A stretch of 64,000 nucleotides of DNA from positions 1-64,000 of the forward strand of contig NW_027331299.1 in assembly GCF_022965805.1 (NCBI RefSeq), given 5' to 3'. A program made the position numbers and the translations under genes. Of this stretch, positions 10,599-22,900 are shown piece by piece (the stretch's first letter is position 1; every line of letters starts with the position of its first letter). Below the pieces are notes generated by a model. It had not been told where the DNA came from. It did not search any database and saw nothing but the letters and a program-made list of their open reading frames with translations. The DNA is from Primulina eburnea (taxonomy: Eukaryota; Streptophyta; Magnoliopsida; Lamiales; Gesneriaceae).

Positions 10599-11953
10599 TG
10601 TAATGCCCAGAAATTATAAGAAATGATCAGACAAGATTATTAATCCTCATTAACGGGAGACTCAGAAGATATGAGAATGCATGACATGCAATGAGGGAAG
10701 AAAGATTTGAGAACCAGGTGTTGCATGATCAGAAAACTAGAATTTAGAAGTTTGCACAACCGCACCCGTAGTGCTAGCATGACCGCCCCCGCGGTGCATG
10801 TGCAGAAAATGGAGTGCAAATCCCGTAGCCACACCGCACCCGCGGTATTAGCGAGAGCGCACCCGCGGTAAGGTTAACACCGCACCCGCGGTCTTTGCTT
10901 CGAACACTTTGGATATAGATCACCGCTTGAGCGCACCCGCGCTCCTAGCACTACCGCACCCGCGGTCATGCGTGTAGCATGAAAAATGATGCCACGTTTC
11001 AGACTTCACATGCAATATATATATAGATGTTTGACACGTTTTCCCTCAGAATTTCAGAAAAAGAGGTCGAGATTTTGATAGAAAATCCTTATGCCTTTTT
11101 GATTGGCGATTGTGGAAGATCCGTCTATCAGAATTCGAATCCGAAAGTAGTATCGTTCTCCTCGTACTACGAGCTATACAAGGACGTAAGTTTTGTTACT
11201 TTTGAGATGTTTTGAAAATATGATGTTGCTAGAATTGCATGTGATTCAGATATGTTGTTTCTACTACCGTAGATACCGTATAATTGAAGTCAGATTAAAG
11301 AACAGACTATGTCTGTAATTGTTATGATTTTTTGAAAGATAGTGACTGAGATTCTATATTAGAATTGTGTTAATATTCAGAGTATGATCGTATTGACACC
11401 GATTATGAGTTTCAGTATTATATTTGTGATGTTCAGATTGACGGGGTTATTCAGATTGTATTGTTATGCCGTCAAAACATCAGTTGATTTAGATTGATCA
11501 GATTCAGATATGAGTTCGATTAGATTGTGATATTATTGATATGACTCAGATTGTATCTTGTTCAGATATTGATCAGATTGTATAATGATTTGAGTATTGA
11601 TCAGAACAGATTGTGAATTGAGTTATTTACTGATACAGCGTATTCGATATTGTCTTTTCAGATTGATATGGACAGAGTTGAATACAGATCATCATCTTCG
11701 TCAGACCGGGACGACAAAGGTATAATTCATGTGATATTCGGGAAGAAACAACTCAATCGAGATCATCCTTGAGTTGCCCAATAAATCACATACTATATTC
11801 TTGTTTATGTTTTATCTTATTATGCTTGGTTTACAGATTTTGTATTCATGCATTAAGATAGGAAAGTCTGCGAGATCATCCAGACTTCTAGATGTTCGGC
11901 GATATCACAGCTTAGGGGAAGATCACCGCCCCTATTGTAGACGTGGATACAGA
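10599..11953 (+). repeat. 3' LTR of element B, truncated (1,355 of ~2,076 bp)
   Basis: Matches 4593-5948 with about 15 differences by eye. Its palindrome array is at 10759-10966, with the first motif mutated to CCCGTAGT, and its TATA stretch is near 11016. Homology stops after GATACAGA at 11953, where satellite sequence begins with ACTTGGATTGAC. The last ~720 bp of the LTR are missing. Three bases (AGA) are shared at the joint. Confidence 0.85.
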
Positions 11954-14900
11954 ACTTGGATTGACATTTCTATGGACTTTATTTTGGGGTTGCCTAGGAC
12001 TAAGAAGGGGAGGGATTCTATTTTTGGATTACTTTATGGGCTAAACTTTGCTCAATATTGTTGTAATATACTACTTGTCATCCTCAAACGGATGGACAAA
12101 CTGAAGTTGTCAATAGAACTTTGGTAACACTTTTGCGTGCTATTCTTAAAAAGAACTTGGATTGACATTTATATGGACTTTATTTTGGAGTTGCCTAGGA
12201 CTAAGAAGGGGTGGGATTCTATTTATGGTCTAAACTTTGCACAATAAAGTTGTAATCTACTACTTGTCATCCTCAAATGGATGGACAAACTTAAGTTGTA
12301 AATAGAACTTTGAGAACACGTTTGCGTGCTATTCTTAAAAGAACTTGGATTGACATTTCTATGGACTTTATTTTGGGGTTGCCTAGGACTAAGAAGGGGA
12401 GGGATTCTATTTATGGATTACTTTATGGGCTAAACTTTGCCCAATAAAGTTGTAATCTACTACTTGTCATCCTCAAACGGATGGACAAACCGAAGTTGTA
12501 AATAGAACTTTGAGAACACGTTTGCGTGCTATTCTTAAAAGAACTTGGATTGACATTTCTTTGGACTTATTTTGGGGTTGCCTAGGACTAAGAAGGGGAG
12601 GGATTCTATTTATGGATTACTTTATGGGCTAAACTTTGCACAATAAAGTTATAATCTACTACTTGTCATCCTCAAACGAATGGACAAACTGAAGTTGTAA
12701 ATAGAACTTTGGAAACACTTTTGCGTGCTATTCTTAAAAGAACTTGGATTGACATTTCTATGAATTTATTTTGGGGTTGCCTAGGACTAAGAAGGGGAGG
12801 GATTCTATTTATGGATTACTTTATGGGCTAAACTTTGCACAATAAAGTTGTAATCTACTACTTGTCATCCTCAAACGGATGGACAAACTGAAGTTGTAAA
12901 TAGTACTTTGGGAACACTTTTGCGTGCTATTCTTAAAAGAACTTGTATTGACATTTCTATGGACTTTATTTTGGGGTTGCCTAGGACTAAGAAGGGGAGG
13001 GATTCTATTTATGGATTACTTTATGGGCTAAACTTTGCACAATAAAGTTGTAATCTACTACTTGTCATCCTCAAACGGATGGACAAACTGAAGTTGTAAA
13101 TAGAACTTTGGGAACACTTTTGCGTGCTATTCTTAAAAGAACTTGGATTGACATTTCTATGGACTTTATTTTTGGGTTGCCTAGGACTAAGAAGGGGAGG
13201 GATTCTATTTATGGATTTTTTTATGGGCTAAACTTTGCACAATAAAGTTGTAATCTACTACTTGTCATCCTCAAACGGATGGACAAACTGAAGTTGTAAA
13301 TAGAACTTTGAGAACACGTTTGCGTGCTATTCTTAAAAGAACTTGGATTGACATTTCTATGGACTTTATTTTGGGGTTGCATAGGACTAAAAAGGGGAGA
13401 GATTCTATTTATGGATTACTTTATGGGCTAAACTTTGCACAATAAAGTTGTAATCTACTACTTGTCATCCTCAAACGGATGGACAAACTGAAGTTGTAAA
13501 TAGAACTTTGGGAACACTTTTACGTGCTATTCTTAAAAGGAACTTGGATTGACATTTCTATGGACTTTATTTTGGGGTTGCCTAGGACTAAGAAGGGGAG
13601 GGATTCTATTTTTGGATTACTTTATGGGCTAAACTTTGCTCAATATTGTTGTAATATACTACTTGTCATCATCAAACGGATGGACAAACTGAAGTTGTCA
13701 ATAGAACTTTGGGAACACTTTTGCGTGCTATTCTTAAAAAGAACTTGGATTGACATTTATATGGACTTTATTTTGAGTTGCCTAGGACTAAGAAGGGGTG
13801 GGATTCTATTTATGGATTACTTTATGGGCTAAACTTTGCACAATAAAGTTGTAATCTACTACTTGTCATCCTCAAATGGATGGACAAACTGAAGTTGTAA
13901 ATAGAACTTTGAGAACACGTTTGCGTGCTATTCTTAAAAGAACTTGGATTGACATTTCTATGGACTTTATTTTGGGGTTGCCTAGGACTAAGAAGGACAG
14001 GGATTCTATTTATGGATTACTTTATGGGCTAAACTTTGCACAATAAAGTTGTAATCTACTACTTGTCATCCTCAAACGGATGGACAAACTGAAGTTGTAA
14101 ATAGAACTTTGGGAACACTTTTGCGTGCTATTCTTAAAAGAACTTGTATTGAAATTTCTATGGACTTTATTTTGGGGTTGCCTAGGACTAAGAAGGGGAG
14201 TGATTCTATTTATGGATTACTTTATGGGCTAAACTTTGCACAATAAAGTTGTAATCTACTACTTGTCATCCTCAAACGGATGGACAAACTGAAGTTGTAA
14301 ATAGAACTTTGGGAACACTTTTGCGTGCTATTCTTAAAAGAACTTGGATTGACATTTCTATGGATTTATTTTGGGGTTGCCTAGGACTAAGAAGGGGAGG
14401 GATTCTATTTATGGATTACTTTATGGGCTAAACTTTGCACAATAAAGTTGTAATCTACTACTTGTCATCCTCAAACGGATGGACAAACTGAAGTTGTAAA
14501 TAGAAATTTGAGAACACGTTTGCGTGCTATTCTTAAAAGAACTTGGATTGACATATCTATGGACTTTATTTTGGGGTTGCCTAGGACTAAGAAGGGGAGG
14601 GATTCTATTTATGGATTACTTTATGGGCTAAACTTTGCACAATAAAGTTGTAATCTACTACTTGTCATCCTCAAACGGATGGACAAACTAAAGTTGTAAA
14701 TAGAACTTTGGGAACACTTTTGCGTGCTATTCTTAAAAGAACTTGAATTGACATTTCTATGGACTTTATTTTGGGGTTGCCTATGACGAAGAATGGGAGG
14801 GATTCTATTTATGGATTACTTTAGGGGCTAAACTTTGCACAATAAAGTTGTAATCTACTACTTGTCATCCTCAAACGGATGGACAAACTGAAGTTGTAAA

Positions 14901-16884
14901 TAGAACTTTGGGAACACTTTTGCGTGCTATTCTTAAAAGAACTTAGATTGACATTTCTATGGACTTTATTTTGGGGTTGCCTAGGACTAAGAAGGGGAGG
15001 GATTCTATTTATGGATTTTTTTATGGGCTAAACTTTGCACAATAAAGTTGTAATCTACTGCTTGTCAACCTCAAACGGATGGACAAACTGAAGTTGTCAA
15101 TAGAACTTTGGGAACGCGTTTGCGTGCTATTCTTAAAAGAACTTGGATTGACATTTCTATGGACTTTATTTTGGGGTTGCCTAGGACTAAGAAGGGGAGG
15201 GATTCTATTTATGGATTACATAAGCGGCTAAACTTTGCACAATAAAGTTGTAATCTACTACTTGTCATCCTTAAACGGATGGACAAACTGAAGTTGTAAA
15301 TATTACTTTGGGAACACTTTTGCGTGCTATTCTTAAAAGAACTTGTATTGACATTTCTATGGACTTTATTTTAGGGTTGCCTAGGACTAAGAAGGGGAGG
15401 GATTCTATTTATGGATTACTTTATGGGCTAAACTTGCACAATAAAGTTGTAATCTACTACTTGTCATCTACAAACGGATGGACAAACTGAAGTTGTAAAT
15501 AGAACTTTGGGAACACTTTTGCGTGCTATTCTTAAAAGAACTTGGATTGACATTTCTATGGACTTTATTTTGGGGTTGCCTAGGACTAAGAAGGGGAGGG
15601 ATTCTATTTATGGATTACTTTATGGGCTAAACTTTGCACAATAAAGTTGTAATCTACTACTTGTCATCCTCAAACGGATGGACAAACTGAAGTTGTAAAT
15701 AGAACTTTGGGAACACTTTTGCGTGCTATTCTTAAAAGGAACTTGGATTGACATTTCTATGGACTTTATTTTGGGGTTGCCTAGGACTAAGAAGGGGAGG
15801 GATTCTATTTTTGGATTACTTTATGGGCTAAACTTTGCTCAATATTGTTGTAATATACTACTTGTCATCCTCAAACGGATGGACAAACTGAAGTTGTCAA
15901 TAGAACTTTGGGAACACTTTTGCGTGCTATTCTTAAAAGAACTTGGATTGACATTTCTATGGACTTTATTTTGGGGTTGCCTAGGACTAAGAAGGGGAGG
16001 GATTCTATTTATGGATTACTTTATGGGCTAAACTTTGCACAATAAAGTTGTAATCTACTACTTGTCATCCTCAAACGGATGGACAAACCTGAAGTTGTAA
16101 ATAGAACTTTGAGAACACGTTTGCGTGCTATTCTTAAAAGAACTTGGATTGACATTTCTATGGACTTATTTTGGGGTTGCCTAGGACTAAGAAGGGGAGG
16201 GATTCTATTTATGGATTACTTTTATGGGCTAAACTTTGCACAATAAAGTTGTAATCTACTACTTGTCATCCTCAAACGGATGGACAAACTGAAGTTGTAA
16301 ATAGAACTTTGGGAACACTTTTGCGTGCTATTCTTAAAAGGAACTTGGATTGACATTTCTATGGACTTTATTTTGGGGTTGCCTAGGACTAAGAAGGGGA
16401 GGGATTCTATTTTTGGATTACTTTATGGGCTAAACTTTGCTCAATATTGTTGTAATATACTACTTGTCATCCTCAAACGGATGGACAAACTGAAGTTGTC
16501 AATAGAACTTTGGTAACACTTTTGCGTGCTATTCTTAAAAAGAACTTGGATTGACATTTATATGGACTTTATTTTGGAGTTGCCTAGGACTAAGAAGGGG
16601 TGGGATTCTATTTATGGTCTAAACTTTGCACAATAAAGTTGTAATCTACTACTTGTCATCCTCAAATGGATGGACAAACTTAAGTTGTAAATAGAACTTT
16701 GAGAACACGTTTGCGTGCTATTCTTAAAAGAACTTGGATTGACATTTCTATGGACTTTATTTTGGGGTTGCCTAGGACTAAGAAGGGGAGGGATTCTATT
16801 TATGGATTACTTTATGGGCTAAACTTTGCCCAATAAAGTTGTAATCTACTACTTGTCATCCTCAAACGGATGGACAAACTGAAG
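11954..16884 (+). repeat. 200-bp satellite array, plus (integrase-sense) orientation, ~25 monomers
   Basis: Head-to-tail monomers of about 200 bp. In one frame a monomer reads as integrase pieces: the ...[17 protein letters not shown] segment, then AILK joined directly to [18 protein letters not shown]. Because 200 is not a multiple of 3, the frame shifts at each monomer, so no continuous protein is kept; short open frames here are by-products. A variant monomer with 'TTTTTGGATT' and 'CAATATTGTTGTAATATA' recurs at about 11954, 13545, 15741 and 16343. The first 537 bases of the array recur at its far end. Confidence 0.95.
16343..16879 (+). repeat. 537-bp block identical to 11954-12490
   Basis: The two blocks are 4,389 bp apart and share rare variants: GGTAACAC, a monomer lacking about 10 bases (TTTATGGTCTAAAC), AAACTTAAG and GCCCAATAAAG. 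I saw no difference between them by eye. They mark the two ends of the plus-orientation array. Confidence 0.8.
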
Positions 16885-16909
16885 ACTTCAGTTTGTCCAT
16901 TCGTTTGAG
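16861..16909. other. Satellite orientation switch: palindromic junction centred on 16885
   Basis: Plus-sense monomer ends ...GGACAAACTGAAG (to 16884), one base A, then CTTCAGTTTGTCC... (from 16886), the reverse complement. The arms match for about 24 bases with one mismatch near the centre-distal part, with essentially no spacer. All satellite to the left is plus sense and all to the right is minus sense. Confidence 0.9.
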
Positions 16910-19900
16910 GATGACAAGTAGTAGATTACAACTTTATTTTGCAAATTTTAGCCCATAAAGTAATCCATAAATAGAATCCATCCCCTTCTTAGTCCTAGGC
17001 AACCCCAAAATAAAGTCCATAGATATGTCAATCCAAGTTCTTTTAAGAATAGCACGCAAACGTGTTCTCAAAGTTCTATTTACAACTTCAGTTTGTCCAT
17101 CCGTTTGAGGATGACAAATAGTAGATTACAACTTTATTGTGCAAAGTTTAGACCATAAAAAATCCATAAAAAGAATCCCTCCCCTTCTTAGTCCTAGGCA
17201 ACCCCAAAATAAAGTCCATAGAAATGTCAATCCCAGTTCTTTTAAGAATAGCACGCAAAAGTGTTCCCAAAGTTCTATTTACAACTTCAGTTTGTCCATC
17301 CGTTTGAGGATGAAAATAGTAGATTACAACTTTATTGTGCAAAGTTTAGCCCATAAAGTAATCCATAAATAGAATCCCTCCCCTTCTTAGTCCTAGGCAA
17401 CCCCAAAATAAAGTCCATAGAAATGTCAATCCAAGTTCTTTTAAGAATAGCACGCAAAAGTGTTCCCAAAGTTCTATTTACAACTTCAGTTTGTCCATCC
17501 GTTTGAGGATGACAAGTAGTAGATTACCACTTTATTGTGCAAAGTTTAGCCCATAAAGTAATCCATAAATAGAATCCCTCCCCTTCTTAGTCCTAGGCAA
17601 CCCCAAAATAAATCCATAGAAATGTCAATCCAAGTTCTTTGAAGAATAGCACGCAAAAGTGTTCCCAAAGTTCTATTTACAACTTCAGTTTGTCCATTCG
17701 TTTGAGGATGACAAGTAGTAGATTATAACTTTATTGTGCAAAGTTTAGCCCATAAAGTAATCCATAAATAGAATCCCTCCCCTTCTTAGTCCTAGGCAAC
17801 CCCAAAATAAGTCCATAGAAATGTCAATCCAAGTTCTTTTAAGAATAGCACGCAAACGTGTTCTCAAAGTTCTATTTACAACTTCGGTTTGTCCATCCGT
17901 TAGAGGATGACAAGTATTAGATTACAACTTTATTGTGCAAAGTTTAGCCCATAAAGTAATCCATAAATAGAATCCCTCCCCTTCTTAGTCCTAGGCAACC
18001 CCAAAATAAAGTCCATAGAAATGTAAATCCAAGTTCTTTTAAGAATAGCACGCAAACGTGTTCTCAAAGTTCTATTTACAACTTCGGTTTGTCCATCCGT
18101 TTGAGGATGACAAGTATTAGATTACAACTTTATTGTGCAAAGTTTAGCCCATAAAGTAATCCATAAATAGAATCCCTCCCCTTCTTAGTCCTAGGCAACC
18201 CCAAAATAAAGTCCATAGAAATGTCAATTCAAGTTCTTTTAAGAATAGCACGCAAACGTGTTCTCAAAGTTCTATTTACAACTTCGGTTTGTCCATCCGT
18301 TTGAGGATGACAAGTAGTAGATTACAACTTTATTGTGCAAAGTTTAGCCCATAAAAAAATCCATAAATAGAATCCCTCCCCTTCTTAGTCCTAGTTAACC
18401 CCAAAATAAAGTCCATAGAAATGTCAATCCAAGTTCTTTTAAGAATAGCACGCAAAAGTGTTCTCAAAGTTCTATTTACAACTTCAGTTTGTCCATCCGT
18501 TTGAGGATGACAAGTAGTAGATTACAACTTTATTGTGCAAAGTTTAGCCCATAAAGTAATCCATAAATAGAATCCCTCCCCTTCTCAGTCCTAGGCAACC
18601 CCAAAATAAAGTCCATAGAAATGTCAATTCAAGTTCTTTTAAGAATAGCACGCAAAAGTGTTCCCAAAGTACTATTTACAACTTCAGTTTGTCCATCCGT
18701 TTGAGGATGACAAGTAGTAGATTACAATTTTATTGTGCAAATTTTAGCCCCTTATGTAATCCATAAATAGAATCCCTCCCCTTCTTAGTCCTAGGCAACG
18801 CCAAAATAAAGTCCATAGAAATGTCAATCCAAGTTCTTTTAAGAATAGCACGCAAAAGTGTTCCCAAAGTTCTATGTACAACTTCAGTTTGTCCATCTGT
18901 TTGAGGATGACAAGTAGTAGATTACAACTTTATTGTGCAAAGTTTAGCCCATAAAGTAATCCATAAATAGAATCCCACCCCTTCTTAGTCCTAGGCAACT
19001 CCAAAATAAAGTCCATAGAAATGTCAATCCAAGTTCTTTTAAGAATAGCACGCAAAAGTGTTCCCAAAGTTCTATTGACAACTTCAGTTTGTCCATCCGT
19101 TTGAGGATGACAAGTAGTATAATACAACAATATTGAGCAAAGTTTAGCCCATAAAGTAATCCAAAAATAGAATCCCTCCCCTTCTTAGTCCTAGGAAACA
19201 CCAAAATAAAGTCCATAGAAATGTCAATCCAAGTTCCTTTTAAGAATAGCACGCAAACGTGTTCTCAAAGTTCTATTTACAACTTCAGTTTGTCCATCCG
19301 TTTGAGGATGACAAGTAGTAGATTACAACTTTATTGTGCAAAGTTTAGCCCATAAAGTAATCCATAAATAGAATCCCACCCCTTCTTAGTCCTAGGCAAC
19401 TCCAAAATAAAGTCCATAGAAATGTCAATCCAAGTTCTTTTAAGAATAGCACGCAAAAGTGTTCCCAAAGTTCTATTGACAACTTCAGTTTGTCCATCCG
19501 TTTGAGGATGACAAGTAGTATAATACAACATATTGAGCAAAGTTTAGCCCATAAAGTAATCCAAAAATAGAATCCCTCCCCTTCTTAGTCCTAGGCAACC
19601 CCAAAATAAAGTCCATAGAAATGTCAATCCAAGTTCCTTTTAAGAATAGCACGCAAACGTGTTCTCAAAGTTCTATTTACAACTTCAGTTTGTCCATCCG
19701 TTTGAGGATGACAAGTAGTAGATTACAACTTTATTGTGCAAAGTTTAGCCCATAAAGTAATCCATAAATAGAATCCCTCCCCTTCTTAGTCCTAGGCAAC
19801 CCCAAAATAAAGTCCATAGAAATGTCAATTCAAGTTCTTTTAAGAATAGCACGCAAAAGTGTTCCCAAAGTTCTATTTACAACTTCTGTTTGTCCATCCG

Positions 19901-22900
19901 TTTGAGGATAACAAGTAGTAGATTACAACTTTATTGTGCAAAGTTTAGCCCATAATGTAATCCATAAATAGAATCCATCCCCTTCTTAGTCCTAGGCAAC
20001 CCAAAAATAAAGTCCATAGAAATGTCAATCCAAGTTCTTTTAAGAATAGCACGCAAAAGTGTTCCCAAAGTTCTATTTACAACTTCAGTTTGTCCATCCG
20101 TTTGAGGATGACAAGTAGTAGATTACAACTTTATTGTGCAAAGTTTAGCCCATAAAAAAATCCATAAATAGATTCCCTCCCCTTCTTAGTCCTAGGCAAC
20201 CCCAAAATAAAGTCCATAGAAATGTCAATCCAAGTTCTTTTAAGAATAGCACGCAAAAGTGTTCCCAAAGTTCTATTTACAACTTCAGTTTGTCCATCCG
20301 TTTGAGGATGACAAGTAGTAGATTACAACTTTATTGTGCAAAGTTTAGCCCATAAAGTAATCCATAAATAGAATCCCTCCCCTTCTTCGTCCTAGTTAAC
20401 CCCAAAATAAAGTCCATAGAAATGTCAATTCAAGTTCTTTTAAGAATAGCACGCAAAAGTGTTCCCAAAGTTCTATTGACAACTTCAGTTTGTCCATCCG
20501 TTTGAGGATGACAAGTAGTATAATACAACAATATTGAGCAAAGTTTAGCCCATAAAGTAATCCAAAAATAGAATCCCTCCCCTTCTTAGTCCTAGGCAAC
20601 CCCAAAATAAGTCCATAGAAATGTCAATCAAAGTTCTTTTAAGAATAGCACGCAAACGTGTTCTCAAAGTTCTATTTACAACTTCAGTTTGTCCATCCGT
20701 TTGAGGATGACAAGTAGTAGATTACAACTTTATTGTGCAAAGTTTAGCCCATAAAGTAATCCATAAATAGAATCCCTCCCCTTCTTAGTCCTAGGCAACC
20801 ACAAAATAAAGTCCATAGAAATGTCAATCCAAGTTCTTTTAAGAATAGCACGCAAACGTGTTCACAAAGTTCTATTTACAACTTCAGTTTGTCCATCCGT
20901 TTGAGGTTGACAAGCAGTAGATTACAACTTTATTGTGCAAAGTTTAGCCCATAAAAAAATCCATAAATAGAATCCCTCCCCTTCTTAGTCCTAGGCAACC
21001 CCAAAATAAAGTCCATAGAAATGTCAATCTAAGTTCTTTTAAGAATAGCACGCAAAAGTGTTCCCAAAGTTCTATTTACAACTTCAGTTTGTCCATCCGT
21101 TTGAGGATGACAAGTAGTAGATTACAACTTTATTGTGCAAAGTTTAGCCCATAAAGTAATCCATAAATAGAATCCCTCCCCTTCTTCGTCCTAGGCAACC
21201 CCAAAATAAAGTCCATAAAATGTCAATTCAAGTTCTTTTAAGAATAGCACGCAAAAGTGTTCCCAAAGTTCTATTTACAACTTCAGTTTGTCCATCCGTT
21301 TGAGGATGACAAGTAGTAGATTACAACTTTATTGTGCAAAGTTTAGCCCATAAAGTAATCCATAAATAGAATCCCTCCCCTTCTTAGTCTAGGCAACCCC
21401 AAAATAAAGTCCATAGAATATGTCAATCCAAGTTCTTTTAAGAATAGCACGCAAACGTGTTCTCAAAGTTCTATTTACAACTTCAGTTTGTCCATCCGTT
21501 TGAGGATGACAAGTAGTAGATTACAACTTTATTGTGCAAAGTTTAGCCCATAAAAAAATCCATAAATAGAATCCCTCCCCTTCTTAGTCCTAGGCAACCC
21601 CAAAATAAAGTCCATAGAAATGTCAATCCAAGTTCTTTTAAGAATAGCACGCAAAAGTGTTCCCAAAGTTCTATTTACAACTTCAGTTTGTCCATCCGTT
21701 TGAGGATGACAAGTAGTAGATTACAACTTTATTGTGCAAAGTTTAGCCCATAAAGTAATCCATAAATAGAATCCCTCCCCTTCTTAGTCCTAGGCAACCC
21801 CAAAATAAAGTCCATAGAAATGTCAATCCAAGTTCTTTTAAGAATAGCACGCAAAAGTGTTCCCAAAGTTCTATTTACAACTTCAGTTTGTCCATCCGTT
21901 TGAGGATGACAAGTAGTAGATTACAACTTTATTGTGCAAAGTTTAGCCCATAAAGTAATCCATAAATAGAATCCCTCCCCTTCTTAGTCCTAGGCAACCC
22001 CAAAATAAAGTCCATAGAAATGTCAATCCAAGTTCTTTTAAGAATAGCACGCAAAAGTGTTCCTCAAAGTTCTATTTACAACTTCAGTTTGTCCATCCGT
22101 TTGAGGATGACAAGTAGTAGATTACAACTTTATTGTGCAAAGTTTAGCCCATAAAGTAATCCATAAATAGAATCCCTCCCCTTCTTAGTCCTAGGCAACC
22201 CCAAAATAAAGTCCATAGAAATGTCAATCCAAGTTCTTTTAAGAATAGCACGCAAACGTGTTCCCAAAGTTCTATTTACAACTTCAGTTTGTCCATCCGT
22301 TTGAGGATGACAAGTAGTAGATTACAACTTTATTGTGCAAAGTTTAGCCCATAAAATAATCCATAAATAGAATCCCTCCCCTTCTTAGTCCTAGGCAACC
22401 CCAAAATAAAGTCCATAGAAATGTCAATCTAAGTTCTTTTAAGAATAGCACGCAAAAGTGTTCCCAAAGTTCTATTTACAACTTCAGTTTGTCCATCCGT
22501 TTGAGGATGACAAGTAGTAGATTACAACTTTATTGTGCAAAGTTTAGCCCATAAAGTAATCCATAAATAGAATCCCTCCCCTTCTTAGTCCTAGGCAACC
22601 CCAAAATAAAGTCCATAGAAATGTCAATCCAAGTTCTTTTAAGAATAGCACGCAAAAGTGTTCCCAAAGTTCTATTTACAACTTCAGTTTGTCCATCCGT
22701 TTGAGGATGACAAGTAGTAGATTACAACTTTATTGTGCAAAGTTTAGCCCATAAAGTAATCCATAAATAGAATCCCTCCCCTTCTTAGTCCTAGGCAACC
22801 CCAAAATAAAGTCCATAGAAATGTCAATCCAAGTTCTTTTAAGAATAGCACGCAAACGTGTTCTCAAAGTTCTATTTACAACTTCAGTTTGTCCATCCGT

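Larger units (their letters stand above)
4593..11953 (+). mobile_element. Element B: Tekay/Del-like Ty3/gypsy retrotransposon, gag kept, pol decayed, 3' LTR truncated
   Basis: Layout: LTR 4593-6668, primer-binding site 6674-6687, gag 7038-7991, degenerate pol 7992-10584, polypurine tract 10585-10598, second LTR 10599-11953. The internal region is 3,930 bp, short for an autonomous chromovirus. By eye the two LTRs differ at about 15 sites over their 1.36 kb of overlap (~1%), although pol is heavily eroded. The 3' LTR stops at 11953, where the satellite begins, so the target duplication is lost on that side. The left edge interrupts element A pol. Confidence 0.85.

Noticed and set aside
11774..16516. 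Open frames of 60-117 codons reading [18 protein letters not shown] in the plus-sense satellite
   Set aside because: They recur with every few monomers, start at chance ATGs and are broken by the 200-bp period. They are relics of the integrase source, not genes.
11954..20600. A perfect mirror palindrome around 16885 over several kilobases
   Set aside because: Marker variants (for example the CAATATTG monomer) lie at different distances on the two sides, so only the joint itself is palindromic.
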